A stretch of DNA of 64,000 nt, taken from contig NZ_VBSL01000006.1 in NCBI RefSeq assembly GCF_006149005.1, positions 248,001 through 312,000 on the forward strand. The letters run 5' to 3'. The stretch is from Larkinella sp. C7. GTDB taxonomy: Bacteria; Bacteroidota; Bacteroidia; Cytophagales; Spirosomataceae. The notes under the pieces are model-generated. The model saw only the letters and a list, made by a program, of their open reading frames with translations, did not search any database and was not told the origin of the DNA. The position numbers and the translations under genes were made by a program. Shown here piece after piece: positions 15,784 through 23,642 of the stretch; position 1 is the first letter of the stretch; each line of letters begins with the position of its first letter.

Positions 15784-18729
15784 ATGAAACAATTTCTGTT
15801 ATCGCTGAGCCTGTTGCTGGTAATCGTGCCGTCAGCCATGGGCCAGAAAACCGGCGCGGCTACCGAATGGAAAACCGCTACCAGCAACGGCTATACGTAT
15901 CGCTACGTGACCAACGACCCAATGCAAACCCGGTTTTATACCCTCAAAAACCAATTGACGGTTATCCTGAGTGTCAATAAAAAAGAACCGCGCATCTTCT
16001 CGTTTATGCCAACGCGGGCGGGCTCCAATACCGATCCGCGAAACAATACCGGGCTGGCGCATTACCTCGAACACATGCTGTTCAAAGGCACCGACCGCTA
16101 CGGCAGTCTGGATTGGGCGAAGGAAAAACCACTGCTCGATCAGATCGATGCGCTGTATGAACGCTACAACCAAACGACGGATACCGTTCAACGGAAAGCC
16201 ATTTACCGGGAAATTGACCAGAAATCGGGTGAGGCTGCGAAGTTTGCCATTGCCAACGAGTACGATAAGATGATTGCCAACATGGGCGCGCAGAATTCCA
16301 ACGCGTTCACCAGTTATGAGGTCACCTGCTACCTCGAAGACATTCCCGCTAACGCCATCGACCGCTACCTGACGTTGCAGGCCGAGCGGTTCCGTAATCC
16401 GGTCCTGCGCATTTTCCACACCGAACTGGAAGCGGTGTACGAAGAAAAAAACCGGAGTCTCGACAACGATCCCTGGAAAGTGGAAGAAACCCTGATGGCG
16501 GCCTTGTTTCCGGTTCATAACTACGGCCAGCAAACCACCATCGGGACCGTCGAACACCTCAAGAATCCGTCGCTGCTCGAAATCCGGAAGTATTTCAACA
16601 ACTACTACGTACCCAACAACATGGCCATCATTATGGCGGGGGATTTGAACCCGGATGAGGTCATCAAAAAAATTGACGAGAAGTTCAGCTACTGGAAACC
16701 GAAAGAAGTAAAGCTCTACAATCCGGCCCCCGAAGCCCCGCTGACCCGGATTCAAACCCGGGAAGTGTTTGGCCCCACGCCCGACAACGTCCGGATCGGC
16801 TACCGCCTGCCGGGTGTGCTCGACGTGCGATCATCGCTGCTGGCGACGCTGGCCGATGAGGTGATGTCGAACTCGGCGGCTGGGCTGATTGACCTCAACC
16901 TCAACAAACAGCAGAAGATTCTGGGTGGTGGCTCGACCATCGAAAAACTGAAGGATTATTCCGTCTGGACGATGTCGGGCCGACCCAAACAGGGGCAGAC
17001 GCTCGAAGAAGTGAAAGATCTGCTGATCGGGCAGGTGGAGAAACTGAAGCGCGGGGAGTTCGATGAGAAAATCCTGCGGGCCATCGTCAACAATTACAAA
17101 CTGAACGCCATCCGCGGCCTGGAAAACAACTACAGCCGGGTGGCTCCGATGCTGGATGCGTTCGTCAATGACAAAGGCGAAAGCTGGGTCGACTACACCC
17201 GTCGCCTGGACGAGATGAGCAAAATCACGAAGAAAGACGTGGTAGCCTTTGCCAATCAGTGGTTTAAGGACAATTATGTGGTGGTTTACAAACGGAAAGG
17301 GGAGGACAAGAGCATTCAGAAAGTAGAAAAACCGGCCATTACGCCCGTTGCGACCAACACCGACAAGCAGTCGCCGTTTCTGCAAACCGTCAACGACCTG
17401 CCGATGGCCCCGATCAAACCGGTGTGGCTTGATTACAAGAAAGACGTGAAACGCGGCAAAGCCGGGATGGCGGACGTGCTGTATGCGGCCAACGTGGAAA
17501 ACGAGATTTTCCGGCTGGGCTACCGGCTGAAAATGGGCACCTACCACAGCAAACTCCTGGGTCTGGCAACGCAATACCTGGCTTTCCTGAGCACGCCGAA
17601 TTTGAGTGCCGAGCAGGTGAGCACCGAGTTCTACAGCCTGGCCTGTAGCTACTCCATTCAGCCCGGCAACGAATACACCACCATCCGGTTGAGTGGCTTG
17701 CAGGAAAATTTCGAACCGGCGGTGAAACTGCTCGAAACGTTGCTGAGGACCTGTAAACCGGATGAAAAAGCGTTGGAAGAACTCAAAGGGCGGGTGTTGA
17801 AACAACGCTCCGACGCCAAACTCAGCAAAGAGACGATCATGCAGGGATTGATGCAATACGCGCAGTACGGTCCCCAAAACCCGTTTAACAACCAGTTGAC
17901 CAACGACGAGTTGCAAAAAGTGACGGCTGCGGAGTTGGTCGCCTTTCTGCATAATCTGGTCAATCTGCCGCATCAGATCATTTATTACGGTCCGAAACCG
18001 CTGGCGGTTTTTGAAAAGCAGATCGTAAGCCTGCACAAATTGCCCGCGACGTTTGCCGCCCTTCCCACGAAGCGGGCTTTCAAGCAGGTTGCGCAGAATG
18101 AAAACCAGGTTTTGTTTGCGGATTACGACATGGTACAGTCCGAAATCTCGTGGGTGCGCAACACCCGGGCCTACGATCCGGCCCAAACCCCGGTTGTCGA
18201 GTTTTTCAACAACTATTTCGGGGGCGGCATGGCCTCGGTGGTGTTCCAGACGCTCCGCGAATCGAAAGCGCTGGCGTATTCGACGTATGCCTATTACGAC
18301 ACGCCCGCCAAAAAAGACGAGCAGTATACGCTGATCGGTTACATCGGTAGTCAGGCGGATAAACTGCCCGAAGCCGTTGCCGGGATGAATGAGTTGCTGA
18401 ACGCCCTGCCCGAATCGCCGGTGGCCCTGGATGCGGCCCGGAAAGGGATGAAAAAGGGCTATGAGACCGAGCGGGTTTTGCAGGACGCCGTGATTTACAG
18501 CTACCTGGCCGCTGAAGAAAAAGGCCTGGACTACGACGAACGCCAGAAGATTTACGATGCCCTCGACCAGTTGAGCTATACCGACCTGAAGAAATTCAGT
18601 GACGAGCACCTGGCCAACAAACCGTATACCTATTGCATTGTGGCCTCGGAAAAACGGGTAAACGCCGATCAGCTAAGCCAGTATGGCAACGTAAAAAAGG
18701 TGTCGCTGGAGGAGATTTTCGGGTATTGA
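15784..18729 (+). CDS. M16-family zinc peptidase (pitrilysin-like), secreted
   Basis: 981 residues from the ATG at 15784, which opens a signal peptide (MKQFLLSLSLLLVIVPSAMG); an upstream ATG would translate the inverted repeat. It is a full-length two-half M16 protein. The inverted zinc motif HYLEH (His93, Glu96, His97) lies in GLAHYLEHMLFKGT, with a further Glu in EAVYEEKNRSLDNDP. The second half is a non-catalytic M16 domain (AYSTYAYYDTP, IGYIGSQADKLPEAV). It probably degrades peptides in the periplasm. It lies between two M56-derived orphan genes on the same strand. Confidence 0.93.
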   Translation: MKQFLLSLSLLLVIVPSAMGQKTGAATEWKTATSNGYTYRYVTNDPMQTRFYTLKNQLTVILSVNKKEPRIFSFMPTRAGSNTDPRNNTGLAHYLEHMLFKGTDRYGSLDWAKEKPLLDQIDALYERYNQTTDTVQRKAIYREIDQKSGEAAKFAIANEYDKMIANMGAQNSNAFTSYEVTCYLEDIPANAIDRYLTLQAERFRNPVLRIFHTELEAVYEEKNRSLDNDPWKVEETLMAALFPVHNYGQQTTIGTVEHLKNPSLLEIRKYFNNYYVPNNMAIIMAGDLNPDEVIKKIDEKFSYWKPKEVKLYNPAPEAPLTRIQTREVFGPTPDNVRIGYRLPGVLDVRSSLLATLADEVMSNSAAGLIDLNLNKQQKILGGGSTIEKLKDYSVWTMSGRPKQGQTLEEVKDLLIGQVEKLKRGEFDEKILRAIVNNYKLNAIRGLENNYSRVAPMLDAFVNDKGESWVDYTRRLDEMSKITKKDVVAFANQWFKDNYVVVYKRKGEDKSIQKVEKPAITPVATNTDKQSPFLQTVNDLPMAPIKPVWLDYKKDVKRGKAGMADVLYAANVENEIFRLGYRLKMGTYHSKLLGLATQYLAFLSTPNLSAEQVSTEFYSLACSYSIQPGNEYTTIRLSGLQENFEPAVKLLETLLRTCKPDEKALEELKGRVLKQRSDAKLSKETIMQGLMQYAQYGPQNPFNNQLTNDELQKVTAAELVAFLHNLVNLPHQIIYYGPKPLAVFEKQIVSLHKLPATFAALPTKRAFKQVAQNENQVLFADYDMVQSEISWVRNTRAYDPAQTPVVEFFNNYFGGGMASVVFQTLRESKALAYSTYAYYDTPAKKDEQYTLIGYIGSQADKLPEAVAGMNELLNALPESPVALDAARKGMKKGYETERVLQDAVIYSYLAAEEKGLDYDERQKIYDALDQLSYTDLKKFSDEHLANKPYTYCIVASEKRVNADQLSQYGNVKKVSLEEIFGY

Positions 18730-18818
18730 ACCCGCTAAAGGACGCTTGTTGATTGAAACCAAATCACTATCTTTACTCATGTCAGCAATGAGACGATCTT
18801 CCTGATAAAGAGCTGATC

Positions 18819-19793
18819 ATGAAGCATAAACGCCCATATCGCTACCGGTTCACGAACCAGTTTGAGTACGCCGGATTGAAAAACCGCATTCAGATGATGA
18901 ACCAGGCCCGTTCTGACGAAGCCTGGTGGCGGTATGCGCTCCTTTGGGTCGCAACGGTGCTGGTGGTGATGGCGTGCCAGAATGAGCAGACCACCAGCGA
19001 AGTGAACGTGACCCATCGTCCCGATTTTCCGTTGATCAACCCGACCCGCCTGCTGGTGACCAAACTGGAAGACGGTCCGCTCTGGGGACGGTCGCTGACG
19101 TACTACCAGCGGAAAAGCAAGCTCAAAACCGCAACGGTTCTCCAATTCAATGCCCCGTTTATTATCAACCTGAAAGACAACGTTTTGACGCTGGCGGAAA
19201 ACTACAAAGCCCAGGCGCTGGTGTACATCAATGGTAAACAGGCGTCGGCGGCTCTGCTGGCGAAGCTGAAAATCGATTACATCGAGGAGCTTTTCGTGCT
19301 GCACCAGTTTGACGGCATCGACAATCCGGATCCCAATCCGTATCGTATATTGATTCAAATCAGCAAGCATTCCATTCCGATGGGGCCGGAGCGGCAGCAG
19401 TTGGTCGCGATGCTGAAGGCTGCGGGGATGTCGGATCATCCGCTGGGTGCTTCGCACACGTATACGATGAATAAACTGCTGGAAGCCACTTTTTTCGGGT
19501 ATAAGGACGTATTCGTGAAACGGACGAAAAACCAGCACCTGAAAATTCAGGAGGAGTTTATCAGCGACATCGACGTCTTCATCAACGGCATTCCGGTTGA
19601 TCCGAAAGAGGTGGAAACCGTGCATGTCCGCGAAGTAGACCGGCTGTACACCCACGAACGGCCCTTTACAGACTGGATGCGGACTGAAAAACGCCAAAGC
19701 CGGTATGCACTTCTTATCAAAACCGCGCCCAAACGGGCCAAACGCGACAGCAGTTATTACGTCTTTAGTCCGTTTTATTCCGGTGACTTTTAA
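18819..19793 (+). CDS. Second orphan protein with M56 C-terminal module
   Basis: 324 residues. It begins MKHKRPYRYRFTNQFEYAG, then LKNRIQMMNQARS, nearly the same as in the protein at 14560; the underlying DNA matches 31 of 32 bases (14632-14663 against 18876-18907). One transmembrane helix follows (RYALLWVATVLVVMACQ). The rest is extracytoplasmic, with two motifs like those in the M56 protein: VYINGKQASAALLAKL and VFINGIPVDPKEVETV. There is no protease motif. Function unknown. It is probably in the same regulatory neighbourhood as the BlaI-M56 pair. Confidence 0.75.
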   Translation: MKHKRPYRYRFTNQFEYAGLKNRIQMMNQARSDEAWWRYALLWVATVLVVMACQNEQTTSEVNVTHRPDFPLINPTRLLVTKLEDGPLWGRSLTYYQRKSKLKTATVLQFNAPFIINLKDNVLTLAENYKAQALVYINGKQASAALLAKLKIDYIEELFVLHQFDGIDNPDPNPYRILIQISKHSIPMGPERQQLVAMLKAAGMSDHPLGASHTYTMNKLLEATFFGYKDVFVKRTKNQHLKIQEEFISDIDVFINGIPVDPKEVETVHVREVDRLYTHERPFTDWMRTEKRQSRYALLIKTAPKRAKRDSSYYVFSPFYSGDF

Positions 19794-19809
19794 CGTTTTA
19801 CGATGCTGC

Positions 19810-20502
19810 GTGACGCTGTTGTTTCTTTTTCTCCTTCTGGCCTGCGCCCAACCCGGTGCCGAAGACGACCTTATGACAACCCAACCCGGCGCGTCGACTG
19901 ACGCCAATTACCTCGCCCTCGGCGATTCCTACACCATTGGCGAGAGTGTGCCGGTTGCCGACCGCTGGAGCGTTTTGCTGGCCGGTTTGCTGCGTAAAGA
20001 CGGGGTAACCATCACCGATCCCGATATCATTGCCCGGACCGGCTGGACCACCAGCGAGCTAAGCGACGCCATCAAACAGAGCGGAAACCAGAAAACGTAC
20101 CAACTGGTGTCGCTCCTGATTGGGGTCAACAACCAATACCGGGGGCAGGACGTCGAACGATACCGCACGGAATTTCGGGCTTTGCTGCAAACCGCTACTC
20201 GCTTTGCCGCGGGGAAACCGGGGCGGGTTTTTGTGTTGTCTATTCCCGATTGGGGCGTAACGCCCTATGCCGCCGGTTCAGGCCGGGATCGGCAGCAGAT
20301 TGCGAAAGAGATTGACGCCTTTAATGCCGTGGCGCAGGATGAATGCAAAAAAGCCGGTATTACGTACGTCGATATTACGCCAACGTCGCGCATGGCGGCC
20401 GGAGATCCGTCACAAATTGCCGAAGACGGGCTGCATTTTTCGGGGAAACAATACCGCCAGTGGGCCGAAAAAGCCTTGCCGGTGGTGAAGAAATTGCTGT
20501 AG
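19810..20502 (+). CDS. SGNH/GDSL-family hydrolase, predicted lipoprotein
   Basis: 230 residues if it starts at the GTG at 19810, giving a short signal TLLFLFLLLAC with lipobox LLAC. The frame is open upstream to an ATG at 19705, which would overlap the previous gene by 89 bases. An ATG at 19873 would remove the signal. SGNH blocks are present: I, YLALGDSYTIGE with Ser; III, IGVNNQYRG; V, EDGLHFSGKQY with the Asp/His pair. Members are esterases or acetylesterases of lipids or glycans. The catalytic call is confident, the start is not. Confidence 0.82.
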   Translation: MTLLFLFLLLACAQPGAEDDLMTTQPGASTDANYLALGDSYTIGESVPVADRWSVLLAGLLRKDGVTITDPDIIARTGWTTSELSDAIKQSGNQKTYQLVSLLIGVNNQYRGQDVERYRTEFRALLQTATRFAAGKPGRVFVLSIPDWGVTPYAAGSGRDRQQIAKEIDAFNAVAQDECKKAGITYVDITPTSRMAAGDPSQIAEDGLHFSGKQYRQWAEKALPVVKKLL

Positions 20503-20504
20503 GC

Positions 20505-21446
20505 TTACTGATCGTCTTCCGCGACCTCTTTTTCTTTCGGGCGCTCGTAGGTGATCTTTCCTTTGTCGTCCCACTCGCTGATGACGTACGGTTCAAATTC
20601 TTCCGTCCAGCGGTCGCGGCCATACTGGGTGATTTTCTTGCGTTGCCGCCGGAACTGGTAGTATTCGACCCAGCGCCCAACTTTCACGCCGTTGTCATAC
20701 TTGCCTTCAGCCGCCAGTTGGCCGCCTTCGTAGAACGCCATGTACTGCCCGTTCACTTTCCCAAACTCCTTCGGCAGCACTTCCTTGATTTTGGTATGTG
20801 CGGAATCGTAATACGTGATCTCGGATTCGGCGGGAAAACCGCGATCCCATTTTTGCTTATCGAGGAGTTTATAGTTGGCGTCGTATTTTTCCCAGCGGCC
20901 GTCTTTGGCACCCACGTAATAGTAGCCTTCTTCGAGCAGAATACCATTCTGATAGCGCTTATACGGCCCGTGCATGATCATGACCTTTTCCTTGTCTTTG
21001 ATCAGTGCCGATGAAATCCGCTGGGCTTTGGGGTCAAACCAGTAGGTTTCGCGGACGTAGGCATTCGGCTGGCGGTATTGCTTCAAAACCGTAAACTTCT
21101 CGATGATGGTGCGGTCGCCACTGCCAAACTTCGTGTATTGTTCGACAATCGGGATGCCTTCGTATTCCGTCCGGGCCAGCTTTTGTTTCTTCCTGCGTTC
21201 GGATTTCTCTTTCTGGTCTTTCTTGAATTGCTTGACTTTCAGCCCCAGATCGGGCAGCGTTTCGCTCACCAGATTCTCCACACCCGTTGGCACCAGCGAC
21301 AGGCCGGGTTTGTCGCCCTTGGCCGACTTATCCGTAACCGGAGCTTGTGAGGTGGTGAAGGAGTTCTGAACGGGTGAGGTAGTCGTCTGGGCTGTTCCCA
21401 CCAGCCCGCTACCCAGTAATAACCCAAGTATCGTAATTCGTTTCAT
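20505..21446 (-). CDS. Secreted MORN-like repeat protein, function unknown
   Basis: 313 residues. A signal peptide (MKRITILGLLLGSGLVGTAQ) precedes a Ser/Thr-rich linker and a highly charged stretch (KKDQKEKSERRKKQKLAR). The C-terminal half has MORN/YwqK-like repeats: MHGPYKRYQNGILLEEGYYY, GAKDGRWEKYD, VNGQYMAFYEGGQLAAEGKY and GVKVGRWVEYY. Such repeats are common in exported Bacteroidota proteins of unknown role. It converges on the SGNH gene with 2 bases between the stops. Confidence 0.8.
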   Translation of the reverse strand: MKRITILGLLLGSGLVGTAQTTTSPVQNSFTTSQAPVTDKSAKGDKPGLSLVPTGVENLVSETLPDLGLKVKQFKKDQKEKSERRKKQKLARTEYEGIPIVEQYTKFGSGDRTIIEKFTVLKQYRQPNAYVRETYWFDPKAQRISSALIKDKEKVMIMHGPYKRYQNGILLEEGYYYVGAKDGRWEKYDANYKLLDKQKWDRGFPAESEITYYDSAHTKIKEVLPKEFGKVNGQYMAFYEGGQLAAEGKYDNGVKVGRWVEYYQFRRQRKKITQYGRDRWTEEFEPYVISEWDDKGKITYERPKEKEVAEDDQ

Positions 21447-21561
21447 GCAGCGTAAATCAGTCTCAGCGGCTTGGCCGGTTTAACCTTATCAATGCAACGT
21501 TTTTGATGTGGTTTTATTTTGTCAGAAACCGTGCCTAACTTTAGTACTAAAATACTGAATT

Positions 21562-22503
21562 GTGGAAAAAGACGCTAAAATATACGTAGCTGGTCACCGG
21601 GGGATGGTTGGATCGGCCATCGTCCGGAAATTACAGGCGGAAGGATTTGAAAATCTGCTGGTTCGCACCTCGTCGGAACTGGATCTGCGCAACCAGGCTG
21701 CTGTCGAAGATTTTTTTCAGACCGAGAAGCCGGATTACGTGGTGCTGGCTGCGGCAAAAGTGGGCGGTATTGTTGCCAATAACACCTACCGGGCCGAATT
21801 CCTGTACGATAACCTGCTGATTGAAGCCAACATCATTCACCATGCCTACGTGGCTGGCGTTAAGAAATTGCTGTTTCTGGGTTCGTCCTGCATTTATCCG
21901 AAACTGGCTCCCCAGCCGTTGAAGGAGGAATATTTGCTGAGCGGTTTTCTGGAACCGACCAACGAGCCCTACGCCATCGCCAAAATAACCGGGATCAAGC
22001 TGTGTGAAGCCTACCGGAGTCAGTACGGTTGCAACTTCATCTCGGCCATGCCGACCAATCTCTACGGGCCGAACGACAATTACGATTTGCAGGGCTCGCA
22101 CGTCTTACCGGCTTTGATTCGCAAATTCCACGAAGCCAAGGTCAACGACCAGCCGTTTGTGGAAGTGTGGGGGACGGGGACGCCCCGCCGGGAATTCCTG
22201 CACGCCGATGATCTGGCCGATGCCTGTTTTTTCCTGATGCAGAACTACGACGAGGAACTGTTTGTCAACATCGGCACCGGCGAAGACGTCACGATCCGGG
22301 AGTTGGTGGAGCAGGTGCAGCAGGTGGTGGGCTACGAAGGCGAAGTCCGCTGGAATACCGACAAACCCGACGGCACCCCCCGCAAGCTGATGGACGTTTC
22401 GCGGCTTCACGACATGGGCTGGAAACACACCACGGAATTGAAAGACGGTGTGGAACGGACGTACCAGGATTTCCTGGCAAACGTGGAGTTGTATGTGGAG
22501 TGA
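21562..22503 (+). CDS. fcl: GDP-L-fucose synthase
   Basis: 313 residues, starting at GTG (21562); no closer ATG fits the family start. The Rossmann motif GHRGMVGSA is followed by [16 protein letters not shown] and the catalytic YAIAK (YxxxK) of the epimerase/reductase active site. [14 protein letters not shown] and [12 protein letters not shown] are family signatures. The enzyme converts GDP-4-keto-6-deoxy-mannose to GDP-L-fucose with NADPH, for surface glycans or capsule. The GDP-mannose dehydratase gene that usually accompanies it is not in the window. The gene stands alone. Confidence 0.95.
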   Translation: MEKDAKIYVAGHRGMVGSAIVRKLQAEGFENLLVRTSSELDLRNQAAVEDFFQTEKPDYVVLAAAKVGGIVANNTYRAEFLYDNLLIEANIIHHAYVAGVKKLLFLGSSCIYPKLAPQPLKEEYLLSGFLEPTNEPYAIAKITGIKLCEAYRSQYGCNFISAMPTNLYGPNDNYDLQGSHVLPALIRKFHEAKVNDQPFVEVWGTGTPRREFLHADDLADACFFLMQNYDEELFVNIGTGEDVTIRELVEQVQQVVGYEGEVRWNTDKPDGTPRKLMDVSRLHDMGWKHTTELKDGVERTYQDFLANVELYVE

Positions 22504-22512
22504 TTTAGGTTA

Positions 22513-23358
22513 TTACACCCGCGCTCTTCGATAGACCATCGGGGTATCCCGGTAATACCGTTTGAAGAGTTTATTCAGGTGGCAGATGTCGGTAAACCCA
22601 AACTCGTCGGCGATTTGCGAAACCGTCAGTGAACTCAACCGCAGCCGTTTTTCAACCAGCTTCAGTTTGTATTGGATGATGTAGTGCTGCAACGATTCGC
22701 CGACCTGCTGCTTGAACAGCGCACTCAGATGACCGGGTGAATAATGGAAAACATCGGCCAACTGCTCGATGCGCAGGGATTCGGGTTGCATGATGTGCTG
22801 ACAGATGTAGGCTATAATTTTCGGGATCAGATCGGCAGAAGGCGTTAATGTGTGGATTGATTTGAGTTGTTGTTGCGTAATCTGACGCTCAATCAGGCCC
22901 AGAATAACGCCCATCAGGGCATCAACAATCGGCGAAGAAAGCTGGCGGTTTTTTTGTTCGCTCAGCAGAATAGACAACAGGGCCTTCAGGTGCTGTTGGT
23001 CTGTTGCGGTTTTAATCAGACTCCCCGTAAAACCGTGCGTGGTGTGCAGGCTATAGGTTTTGATTCGCTTCCAGACGGTATTTTTGACGTTGGCCAAACC
23101 GGCTAGGTACGCATCGGTGAACGTGAGAAAACAGAACTGGGTCTTTTCAGCCACGCTGAAAGAATGATGGTCTGAAGGGCCGAGAAAATATACATCGTCC
23201 GTCGTATACGGGAAGCGGTTATCATTGATGATGTGGTTCCCACTGCCCTTGCCAATCAGAATGAGTTCATAGAAGTCGTGCGTATGAACCGGCAAAAGCC
23301 ATTGACTGGTTTCGACTTGCTGAACGAGCAGCGGTTCTTGTTGGCGGTAGCGTTTCAT
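22513..23358 (-). CDS. AraC-family transcriptional regulator
   Basis: 281 residues. The N-terminal cupin-like domain has HTHDFYELILIGKGSGNHII and FPYTTDDVYFLGPSDHHSF. The C-terminal DNA-binding part has LRIEQLADVFHYSPGHLSAL and VSQIADEFGFTDICHLNKLF, ending KRYYRDTPMVYRR. Regulators of this shape often respond to sugars and act on adjacent catabolic genes. Here the neighbours are a fucose-synthesis gene (convergent) and a sigma54 activator (divergent), so the target is unclear. Confidence 0.9.
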   Translation of the reverse strand: MKRYRQQEPLLVQQVETSQWLLPVHTHDFYELILIGKGSGNHIINDNRFPYTTDDVYFLGPSDHHSFSVAEKTQFCFLTFTDAYLAGLANVKNTVWKRIKTYSLHTTHGFTGSLIKTATDQQHLKALLSILLSEQKNRQLSSPIVDALMGVILGLIERQITQQQLKSIHTLTPSADLIPKIIAYICQHIMQPESLRIEQLADVFHYSPGHLSALFKQQVGESLQHYIIQYKLKLVEKRLRLSSLTVSQIADEFGFTDICHLNKLFKRYYRDTPMVYRRARV

Positions 23359-23522
23359 ACAGAAGAGCGTTTCAGGTTGTTCGGAATCAATTTAATGACA
23401 CTGTATACCAACGAAATGCCACCCCCTCCTTTACGAATGAAAGTAAACCGTAGATGGTAGTTAATATTTTGGTTTTCAGTATTTTATAAATTGCTTTAAG
23501 CCTGCTTGTGGCCGGTAATGTC

Positions 23523-23557
23523 CTCCACTATATTGGATTGCCTCCATTATAGTGGAG
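23523..23557. promoter_or_regulatory. Dyad upstream of the sigma54-activator gene
   Basis: CTCCACTATA (23523-23532) and TATAGTGGAG (23548-23557) form a perfect 10-base dyad with a 15-base spacer. It lies 86 bases upstream of the start at 23643 and 165 bases from the divergent AraC gene. The flanks also repeat CCTCCA and TTGGAT. It could be an operator for either gene. Confidence 0.45.
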
Positions 23558-23642
23558 TTGGATTTTGGAGGTTACACCCGTGTATTCTTGTTTGTATCTT
23601 TGGGTTCACCGTACCGGGAACCGAATCCAAAATCCAGAAAAA

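Noticed and set aside
16831-18609. 592-codon frame opposite the M16 peptidase gene
   Set aside because: It is fully antisense to a strong M16 gene. Its composition (Phe, Val, Arg, Gln, His rich) is the usual shadow of the coding strand, with no domain.
18777-19907. 376-codon minus-strand frame
   Set aside because: Antisense to the second orphan gene, whose start has DNA near-identity to the first orphan; no family features in the antisense frame.
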